DNA from: an uncultured Clostridiaceae bacterium
GTDB lineage: Bacteria; Bacillota; Clostridia; Lachnospirales; Lachnospiraceae
NCBI GenBank assembly: GCA_949841235.1
Contig: CATKZA010000110.1
Coordinates: 1 to 6,436, forward strand
Length of the DNA stretch: 6,436 nt
Direction of reading: 5' to 3'
Translations under genes and position numbers: made by a program
Shown here: positions 1-5,101 of the stretch, one piece after another
How the letters are laid out: each line of letters starts with the position of its first letter
Position numbering within the stretch: position 1 is the stretch's first letter
The notes under the pieces: generated by a model
Seen by the model: the letters and a program-made list of their open reading frames with translations, nothing else
Told to the model about the DNA's origin: nothing
The model's database searches: none

Positions 1-1
1 G

Positions 2-358
2 ATTGCCAAAAAGCTGAAAAGGAAGGGAAGACTGGGGAATATCGTCCTAGTCTCCCTAGGCACCAACGGAACTTTCAACTCTGCCACGGGGCAGGAACTC
101 ATTGACTATCTGGGAGAAGACAGAACCATCTACTGGATTGATGCCTATGGGGAAAAACTGGACATTCAGAAAGAGGTGAACCGCACCATCCATCAGCTGG
201 TAAAGAAGAACCCCAATGTCCATCTGATTCCCTGGTCCCAGGAGGGAAAAAAGCATCCCGGCTGGTTCTATCAGGATGGAACCCACCTGAACCTTAAAGG
301 TCAGGAGGGCTTTGCCCGCTATCTCCAGAAAATGCTCTCTATTTCCAGCGAATCCTAG
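2..358 (+). CDS. SGNH-fold acyltransferase/esterase domain, OatA-like (C-terminal part only)
   Basis: The reading frame is open from the window edge to a TAG at 356-358, giving the last 118 residues of a longer protein. Visible residues 18-26 contain LGTNG, the block III motif with its conserved Asn (residue 22), and residues 92-95 are DGTH, the block V motif carrying the catalytic Asp and His, followed by LNLKGQEGFARYL, which closes the fold. This arrangement is typical of the extracytoplasmic C-terminal domain of OatA/YrhL-type acyltransferases, whose N-terminal part is a ten-helix acyltransferase-3 membrane domain; those proteins O-acetylate peptidoglycan or other envelope glycans. The nucleophile Ser block and any membrane segment lie outside the window, so the full architecture is inferred. 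The gene is convergent with the oxidoreductase genes and ends 8 bp from them, so it is functionally separate. It could instead be a stand-alone SGNH hydrolase. Confidence 0.85.
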   Translation: MAKKLKRKGRLGNIVLVSLGTNGTFNSATGQELIDYLGEDRTIYWIDAYGEKLDIQKEVNRTIHQLVKKNPNVHLIPWSQEGKKHPGWFYQDGTHLNLKGQEGFARYLQKMLSISSES

Positions 359-366
359 TACAAAAT

Positions 367-2637
367 TTATAGCAGGGGATGCTCCGCCCGGGCTTTCAGC
401 CGCCCCCACCTTCTGTCCACCTCGCCTTGGATATCCTCTGCCACCTGCCGGTACTGCTCCTTTGCCAGATGCTTCGTCCGACCCATCATGGACAGAAAAT
501 CAAGCACGGGAATCTTCTTCCCCGCCTTTTCCGGATCATAGCTCAGCGTGGTGATGCCATTCTCTATCTCAAAGAGGGGGAAATAACAGCTATCCACCGC
601 CGCTGCAATCACCTTTCGCTCCGTATTAGGCTTGTCGTTCCAGTTCAGCGGACAGGCGGACAATGCTTTAATATAGGCGGTTCCTCTTTCGTTTGCATAA
701 ACCTTGGCCTTGGCGGCCTTTTTGATGAAATCAGCGGGATTTGATTCCGCCACCGTGGCCACGTAGGGCAGATTGGTGGCCGCCATGAGCATGGGGGAAT
801 CCTTGTGGAAAAATTGCTTTCCGTACTGTTCCTTTCCAATGTGGGAAGTGGCACTCTTGGCTCCCTTGGGGGTGGAGTAGGACAGCTGGTATCCCGTATT
901 CATATATCCCCCGTTATCATATTCAAAGAGAATCAGCCGCTCATTCCGAATGGCCGTCCCCAGGGCAGATCCCATGCCAATATCCATCCCCCCATCACCG
1001 CTGACCATGATAAAGGTGATTTCCCCTTTGGGGTACTCTCCCCTCCTCTGCCTCTGGTGGAACACCTCCACTAGTCCCGACAGGGTGGCGGCCCCATTCT
1101 GAAAGAGGTTGTGGATATAGGGAATCCGAAAGGAAGTCTTTGGGTAGGCAGTGGTGACCACCATGCCACAGCCCGTCTGGAACAGGAGAACCACATTTCC
1201 CTCAATGCCCTTCAGAAGCAGATTCACATTCACCGGAATGCCGCATCCGGGACATGCCCCATGGCCGGGAGCCAGCCGCTTGGGCATGGCGGTCACCTGG
1301 TTTACCATCCCGCCTTTTACTTCCACCCGATCGCATATGGGTGTCAGCGCTCCCTCTGCGCCCTCTCCCTCCCCGGCCCGGGGAACCAGTTCCCCGACGG
1401 TACATCCCGGCGTGGCTCTCTCCTTGGAAATCGGGGCAAAATACTCCTTTTCCTCCAAGGAGAGATTCCCCGGATAGATGCCCGTATAATCAAATACTTT
1501 CACTTCATCCTGATACCCCAAAAGCAGTAGTTCCCTGGCATCCCCCTCGTAAAAGTCCCTTCCTCCCAATCCATAAATCCGGGAAATCACCCGACAAGAC
1601 ACCTTCCATTCCTGAAGCATGGCCTTTAATTCCAAGGATAAATTGCCGCCCCCGGCACCGTAGCTGTCCTGCCGATCCGCCACGATAATGGTTTCCGCAT
1701 GCTTGCAGATGTCATGCAATGCCTTTCCGGGATAGGGACGCAAAAGCTTCGTGGTAAACACCCCCACCTTCTTCCCTTCCTTCCGAAGCTTGTCCACCGC
1801 CACTTTCGCAGTGTGGTAGGCAGAGCCTAAGATAAAGAGAAGCACATCCGCATCCCCTGCCAGATATTCCTGCACCAGCCCATAGTCCCTGCCGGACAGT
1901 TCCCCGTATTCCTCAAAGATCCCCGGCAGTTCTTCCAATGCCTGCTCCATGGCCAGATGAAGCTGATATTTATTGTTCAGAATATCAGGCTCATTCATGT
2001 AAGCGCCAATGGACACGGGATGCTCCAGATCCAGGGCAGAATATTCCGCATCATACGTCCCCACAAAATTTTTCACCGTCTCGTCCGATGCGAAGACCCT
2101 GCTATTCCTCTTCTGGTGGCTGGTGAAAAAGCCATCAAACCCTACGATAATGGGAAGGCTCACCCTCTCCGCCAGCCTGAGGGCGCAGATATTGAAATCA
2201 TAGACCTCCTGGGGCGTGTTTGCAAAAAGAATCAGCCATCCGGTATTCAGGGCATACATGATATCGCTGTGGTCACCCTTGATGCATAAGGGGCCGGACA
2301 CCGTCCTGCAAGCCACATTCATCACCATGGGAAACCGGGTGCCGGACTGCACCGGAAACTGCTCTATGGCATACAGAAGGCCGTTGGCGCTGGTGGCATT
2401 AAACACCCTGCCGCCCCCGGCGGATGCGCCGTAGCAAATCCCTGCCGCACTGTGTTCCCCCTCCGCCGCAATCAGAGAAATATCATGCTCCCCGTCCGCC
2501 TTCATCTGATCCAGAAACTCTGCAATCTGGGTGGAGGGGGTGATGGGATAATACCCCATCACATGATAATTGATCTGCTTTGCCGCATAGGCCGCCAGCT
2601 CATTCCCACTCTCAAATAAATCTCTCTGCTGCTCCAT
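367..2637 (-). CDS. 2-oxoacid:ferredoxin oxidoreductase, fused alpha-beta subunit (pyruvate-type)
   Basis: This 756-residue protein joins two chains that are usually separate. The alpha part (about 1-415) has PITPST at 31-36, the activating-Glu region EGEHSAAG at 59-66, the TSANGL turn at 82-87, GDHSDIM at 121-127 and a transketolase C-terminal-like domain around 260-375. A Gly/Glu-rich linker at about 416-433 leads to the beta part: cluster ligands Cys462, Cys465, Cys490 and probably Cys662, the thiamine diphosphate motif starting GDGG at 547-550, and YDNGGYMNTG at 573-582, which resembles pyruvate-type rather than 2-oxoglutarate-type enzymes. The family oxidatively decarboxylates a 2-oxoacid to acyl-CoA and reduces ferredoxin, in the cytoplasm. 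The start chosen is ATG at 2637, because GTGAGGA lies 6-7 bases upstream; a GTG at 2649 in the same frame falls inside that ribosome site. The partner is the gamma-delta gene just upstream. The Arg that normally precedes the (Q/D)TG motif is Leu130 here, so the substrate is uncertain: pyruvate, a branched-chain or an aryl 2-oxoacid are all possible. Confidence 0.93.
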   Translation of the reverse strand: MEQQRDLFESGNELAAYAAKQINYHVMGYYPITPSTQIAEFLDQMKADGEHDISLIAAEGEHSAAGICYGASAGGGRVFNATSANGLLYAIEQFPVQSGTRFPMVMNVACRTVSGPLCIKGDHSDIMYALNTGWLILFANTPQEVYDFNICALRLAERVSLPIIVGFDGFFTSHQKRNSRVFASDETVKNFVGTYDAEYSALDLEHPVSIGAYMNEPDILNNKYQLHLAMEQALEELPGIFEEYGELSGRDYGLVQEYLAGDADVLLFILGSAYHTAKVAVDKLRKEGKKVGVFTTKLLRPYPGKALHDICKHAETIIVADRQDSYGAGGGNLSLELKAMLQEWKVSCRVISRIYGLGGRDFYEGDARELLLLGYQDEVKVFDYTGIYPGNLSLEEKEYFAPISKERATPGCTVGELVPRAGEGEGAEGALTPICDRVEVKGGMVNQVTAMPKRLAPGHGACPGCGIPVNVNLLLKGIEGNVVLLFQTGCGMVVTTAYPKTSFRIPYIHNLFQNGAATLSGLVEVFHQRQRRGEYPKGEITFIMVSGDGGMDIGMGSALGTAIRNERLILFEYDNGGYMNTGYQLSYSTPKGAKSATSHIGKEQYGKQFFHKDSPMLMAATNLPYVATVAESNPADFIKKAAKAKVYANERGTAYIKALSACPLNWNDKPNTERKVIAAAVDSCYFPLFEIENGITTLSYDPEKAGKKIPVLDFLSMMGRTKHLAKEQYRQVAEDIQGEVDRRWGRLKARAEHPLL

Positions 2638-2649
2638 GTTAATCCTCAC
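2630..2649 (-). promoter_or_regulatory. Ribosome binding site and start of the alpha-beta gene
   Basis: On the minus strand GTGAGGATTAAC immediately precedes the ATG at 2637-2635. The GAGG core sits at a normal distance from this ATG, while the upstream in-frame GTG (2649-2647) is itself part of the Shine-Dalgarno sequence and so is unlikely to be the initiator. This decides the start in favour of the 756-residue product. Confidence 0.75.
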
Positions 2650-2662
2650 TTCTATTTATTTT

Positions 2663-2842
2663 TCACACTTCCAGTCATGCCAGCCACGAAGCCCAGCTTC
2701 TCTGTGCTGGCACAAACAATCTGTGAGAAGAACGCTGTTTTTGCGTTCTTCCAGTGTGATACTTAGAATTTCAAAGGAACTGCTTGCAGTTCCTTGGCGA
2801 AACGCCCACTGGCGTGAGCAATTTAGAAATTCTTATCACACT
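2663..2842. repeat. Nested palindromic element in the spacer between the two oxidoreductase genes
   Basis: The 198-bp interval between the two POR reading frames is almost entirely inverted repeats. A 7-mer TCACACT occurs at 2663-2669, its complement AGTGTGA at 2753-2759, and TCACACT again at 2836-2842. The second pair extends: 2753-2772 pairs with 2826-2842 over 17 bp with a 3-base bulge. Inside the first pair are TGCCAGC 2678-2684 with GCTGGCA 2706-2712, enclosing GAAGC 2688-2692 with GCTTC 2696-2700, and AAGAACGC 2728-2735 with GCGTTCTT 2743-2750. Inside the second pair are AAGGAACTGC 2774-2783 with GCAGTTCCTT 2786-2795, and ACGCC 2802-2806 with GGCGT 2811-2815. No T-run follows any hairpin on either strand, so these are not ordinary terminators. 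I see no open frame of note. It resembles a MITE- or REP-like intergenic repeat, or a structured processing/stability element in the operon mRNA; which one cannot be told from a single copy. Confidence 0.8.
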
Positions 2843-3909
2843 TTCTCCGTCATATAGGATTCGCTGGTCACATAGGAATTTGCCCCCACTTCCTCATATT
2901 CCATGGATTTCGGAAGCAAATCCTGATTCCTAAGGGCAAACTCCGGTGCGGGATGCTCCCGCTCCACCCCTGAGACAAGGGCCTTGGTGGGACAGACCTC
3001 CACGCACCGCAGGCATCCCTTGCAATGGCGGTAATCTAATCCCAGATTCACCATGGCCTCTTTTCCCTGATATTCCCCCCTGGCAAATTGAAATACCATA
3101 TCCGGGCAGGTGGTGTCGCACAGGCCGCAGTTGATACAGCGTTCCTTGATAAATAGCGGAATATACCCCTCTCTGGACGGCGACAAATCATTGGATACCG
3201 TAGAGCCAAAACATGGGTTCACCCCGCCAATGGGTGCATTGGCATAGCCCCATTCGCTCCGAACCTCCCGATAGGGGACATACTCGTAATCTGACGGTGG
3301 AAAATGCTGTCCCGAAAGTTCCTCATAGCCCCGCCTGATTCCCGTCAGATTGGCCTCAAACAGAGCGGGATATTTCTTTCCGATGGTCTCCCTAGCAATG
3401 TCGCCAGCCGCCTCTAAGGGAATGAAGCCAGACACCTTCGCAATGGCTCCCAGCATGACCATATTGACTCTGGTCTTAGACTCCATGGCGATTTTCAGGG
3501 CATCCACGCAATAGACAGTTCCCGCATACAGCCTGAGCCTATGGCGAATTTCTTCCGGGGGCGCATCGGTATTGATAATAATCTTCGTATCCTCCGTGAC
3601 CCCCGCCGTCACCTCTCCTTTCCCGATCATCGCCTCATGGAACAGCCCCAGGATATGGGGATTTTCCACCGGGGAATTGATGCCTATCTCCCGATCCCTG
3701 TGGCTGAACCGTATAAAGGCCTTTACCGGGGAACCCCTCTTCTCCGAACCATAACTAGAGAAACTGGCAGCATTCAAGCCCAGCAGATTTGCCCCCAGCT
3801 CCCCCAGCATTTTTCCGCAGAGATTTGCTCCCAATCCCCCGATGCTCTCCAAGCGAATTTCATAATAACCATTTTCATTTTTCACAGGCAGTTCCACCTG
3901 ACATGCCAT
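2836..3909 (-). CDS. 2-oxoacid:ferredoxin oxidoreductase, fused gamma-delta subunit
   Basis: This 357-residue cytoplasmic protein carries the two remaining chains of a four-chain POR. Residues about 15-200 are the gamma domain, with the glycine-rich IGGLGAN at 23-29 and the SYGSEKRGSPV region at 52-62 typical of POR gamma; this domain lies on the CoA side of the enzyme. Residues about 215-315 are the delta domain, an 8Fe ferredoxin: Cys258, 261, 264, 268 (CxxCxxCxxxCP) and Cys296, 299, 302, 306 (CxxCxxCxxxCP) should bind two 4Fe-4S clusters that pass electrons out to ferredoxin. A tail of about 45 residues follows without a recognised motif. The ATG at 3909 is preceded by AAGGGGTGATGAG, a good ribosome site. 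It begins 29 bp after the rubredoxin-fusion gene and is followed by the alpha-beta gene, so the three are probably co-transcribed. Its stop codon lies within the inverted repeat of the downstream spacer. Substrate is set by the alpha-beta partner and is not evident here. Confidence 0.92.
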   Translation of the reverse strand: MACQVELPVKNENGYYEIRLESIGGLGANLCGKMLGELGANLLGLNAASFSSYGSEKRGSPVKAFIRFSHRDREIGINSPVENPHILGLFHEAMIGKGEVTAGVTEDTKIIINTDAPPEEIRHRLRLYAGTVYCVDALKIAMESKTRVNMVMLGAIAKVSGFIPLEAAGDIARETIGKKYPALFEANLTGIRRGYEELSGQHFPPSDYEYVPYREVRSEWGYANAPIGGVNPCFGSTVSNDLSPSREGYIPLFIKERCINCGLCDTTCPDMVFQFARGEYQGKEAMVNLGLDYRHCKGCLRCVEVCPTKALVSGVEREHPAPEFALRNQDLLPKSMEYEEVGANSYVTSESYMTEKV

Positions 3910-3938
3910 CTCATCACCCCTTCTCTCCCGGCACTTGC

Positions 3939-4541
3939 CTATATTTTCTCAAAATCCTGCGCTCCATGCTTGCACAGAGGACAGATATAATCCGGCGGAA
4001 GTTCTTCCCCCTCATAGATATAGCCGCACACCTTGCAACGAAAGCCGGTTTTGTCAGTTTTTTCCGGTTTCGGCTTCACATGTTTCTGATAATAATCATA
4101 GGTCACGGAATTTTCCCCGCCCAGCACCTGAGCGGCCGTCACGTCAGCTAGAAATAATGTGTGGCTGCCGCAGTCAATCAAATCACATACCCTGCCGGAA
4201 AGGTATGCATTGGCTCCCTCGGTGATGTAATAGATTCCATTGTCAGACCGCTTGCAGTTCTTGTAATCGGCAAACTTGTCCACTTTCTTTCCGCTCTGAT
4301 AGCCAAAATGCTGATACACCTCAAAGGGACATGCCTCCGTCAGCACGGACAAATTAAACTCCTTCGTATACTGGATGATATCGTGGGTGAGATTCTGCTT
4401 ATTCACCCCCACCAGCACCCGATTAGGCTCCGCCGTCACCTGCATTCCAGTGTTAATGATGCAGCCATTGTCCTGCGCCCCCTTGGCAGTCAGAAGATAA
4501 AGCCCATACCCCAGTTTGAACATGGCATTGTTGTCGATCAA
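3939..4541 (-). CDS. hrb: Flavin reductase-like/rubredoxin fusion, high-molecular-weight rubredoxin (Hrb) type
   Basis: The 200-residue product has an FMN-binding split-barrel flavin reductase-like domain at about 5-150 (FKLGYGLYLLTAKG, then TGMQVTAEPNRVLVGVNKQN) and a short rubredoxin domain at about 166-200 with Cys169, Cys172, Cys187 and Cys190 (CKVCGYIYEG, CPLC). The close spacing of the two Cys pairs is the rubrerythrin/Hrb variant, not that of a free rubredoxin. In Moorella, Hrb acts as NADH-oxidising partner of the flavodiiron protein FprA in oxygen or NO detoxification; the partner here is unknown. The start is a TTG at 4541: an in-frame TGA lies directly before it, AAAAGGGG sits 7 bases upstream, and the resulting N-terminus (MIDNNAMFKLGYGLY) matches the usual length of the family. 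The next in-frame ATG at 4523 has no ribosome site and would trim the barrel. It starts 4 bp after the DUF1622 gene and runs into the gamma-delta gene. Confidence 0.9.
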   Translation of the reverse strand: MIDNNAMFKLGYGLYLLTAKGAQDNGCIINTGMQVTAEPNRVLVGVNKQNLTHDIIQYTKEFNLSVLTEACPFEVYQHFGYQSGKKVDKFADYKNCKRSDNGIYYITEGANAYLSGRVCDLIDCGSHTLFLADVTAAQVLGGENSVTYDYYQKHVKPKPEKTDKTGFRCKVCGYIYEGEELPPDYICPLCKHGAQDFEKI

Positions 4542-4556
4542 TCAATCACCCCTTTT
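4539..4556 (-). promoter_or_regulatory. Ribosome binding site with TTG start, overlapping the end of the DUF1622 gene
   Basis: Minus strand reads GAAAAGGGGTGATTGATTG-like sequence: the AAAAGGGG Shine-Dalgarno is built from the last two codons (Lys-Gly) of DUF1622, whose TGA stop is at 4548-4546, and the TTG initiator of the rubredoxin fusion is at 4541-4539. The same AAGGGGTGAT string precedes the gamma-delta start at 3909. The arrangement suggests translational coupling and a tuned-down initiation rate through TTG. Confidence 0.65.
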
Positions 4557-4893
4557 CACTTCTATTGCAAGTACTGCAACTATTTTTTTCCTCCTGGCGG
4601 ATTTCCCAGTGGATTAGAAATGTCAGAGCCGCGCGCAGTACAATAATCCCTGCCACCACCCCCAATTCCTCCCATTCCCGTACCACCACCGTCCGCAGAA
4701 TCTCGCTTCCCAGCTTAAATTCCAGCCCCATGGCCATTCCCTTTGCTAAGATTAGGCGGGTATCGGGATTTTTCCTGACGTAGCACAGGAATCCTCTCAC
4801 GCCAGAGGCAACGAGTACCCCTACTCCGATAAACTCAAAGAGGAGAATCGCCCCCTCCACCGTGTATTTCAATAAAATATCTATATATTCCAT
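4546..4893 (-). CDS. DUF1622 family small membrane protein
   Basis: The 115-residue product has three hydrophobic stretches, at about 13-39, 50-71 and 77-97. The middle one contains the LAKGMAMGLEFKLGSEIL segment, which together with WEELGVVAGIIVLRAAL matches the DUF1622 family pattern (a KGL.LALEF..A.DIL core and a final helix ending in an acidic-rich tail). Molecular function of the family is not known. The start is ATG at 4893 because GGAAAGGAGCAAC lies directly upstream; the reading frame stays open further upstream to 4986, but that stretch covers the spacer and terminator and has no ribosome site. The tail after the last helix is polar and contains a CSTC (Cys106, Cys109), which I do not recall as a family feature. 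It is the first gene of the probable operon with the rubredoxin fusion and the POR genes; a membrane role next to redox proteins is inference only. Confidence 0.82.
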   Translation of the reverse strand: MEYIDILLKYTVEGAILLFEFIGVGVLVASGVRGFLCYVRKNPDTRLILAKGMAMGLEFKLGSEILRTVVVREWEELGVVAGIIVLRAALTFLIHWEIRQEEKNSCSTCNRSEKG

Positions 4894-4942
4894 GTTGCTC
4901 CTTTCCCAATGAAAATATACCCAATTAGAATCATTTTTAACA
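4894..4942 (-). promoter_or_regulatory. Probable promoter region for the DUF1622-hrb-POR operon
   Basis: The AT-rich stretch between the terminator and the DUF1622 gene holds a TATATT at 4919-4914 that could be a -10 box. The hexamer 17 bases upstream, TGTTAA at 4942-4937, is a poor match to a sigma-A -35 box. Transcription starting here would leave only about 14 untranslated bases, which still include the AAAGGAG ribosome site. A second TATATA run occurs at 4960-4953 without a recognisable -35. A promoter is expected because a terminator lies just upstream, but the exact boxes are uncertain. Confidence 0.3.
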
Positions 4943-4960
4943 GACTTTTTACTATATATA

Positions 4961-4995
4961 GGAAGAGAAAAAGGACACCAGCGCACTGATGTCCT
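4961..4995 (-). terminator. Intrinsic terminator downstream of the glutamate synthase-like gene
   Basis: On the minus strand the arms GGACATCAG and CTGGTGTCC (from 4994-4986 and 4981-4973) form a 9-bp stem with one G-U pair around a TGCG loop, directly followed by TTTTTCTCTT. On the plus strand the same arms contain a C-A mismatch and lack a T-run, so the orientation is minus. It lies about 107 bp after the stop codon of the glutamate synthase-like gene and about 70 bp before the DUF1622 start, dividing the minus-strand genes into two transcription units, or acting as an attenuator if there is read-through. Confidence 0.85.
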
Positions 4996-5018
4996 AATCT
5001 TCCCCTTTTCATATGCAG

Positions 5019-5041
5019 TCTACCGACTGAACTATCGAGGA
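5019..5041 (-). other. tRNA 5'-half-like sequence (acceptor strand plus D-arm look-alike)
   Basis: Read on the minus strand from 5041 to 5019, the segment has a 7-base acceptor-like strand, then TA, then GTTC AGTCGGTA GA, a near-perfect match to bases 8-23 of bacterial elongator tRNAs, and most like the start of a tRNA-Asn. The D-stem then breaks (a C where an A is needed), no anticodon arm, T-arm or 3' acceptor follows, and the sequence runs on to the terminator at 4995-4961. It is therefore not a functional tRNA. It may be a remnant left by integration or recombination at a tRNA gene, or chance: the bases CAGTC GGTA GACTG (5029-5016) also form a small hairpin of their own. Confidence 0.35.
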
Positions 5042-5101
5042 ATATTCTGTTTTTTCCCGTTTTCTTCGGTGCGCATTTGCAGCATTGCTCTGGCGGCCAT
5101 C

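Noticed and set aside
1111..1688. Overlapping plus-strand frames of 108-144 codons
   Set aside because: They are antisense to the alpha-beta gene around the alpha/beta linker and start of the beta domain, where high GC content suppresses stop codons. The proline- and arginine-rich translations have no domain signature.
2643..2740. Promoter for the alpha-beta gene inside the structured spacer
   Set aside because: A TTGTTT at about 2720-2715 (minus strand) has no -10 box at 16-18 bases, and the AT-rich stretch just before the ribosome site has no matching -35.
2728..2795. Hairpins at 2728-2750 and 2774-2795 as intrinsic terminators between the POR genes
   Set aside because: The stems are good but are followed by CTCACAG or CCAGTG, and by only TTTG in the second case. 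There is no T-tract, and a terminator here would separate subunits that must be made together.
5019..5041. A functional tRNA gene in the 5102-4893 spacer
   Set aside because: No anticodon arm, no T-arm (GTTCRA) and no sequence complementary to the acceptor-like strand follow; the D-stem is also mispaired.
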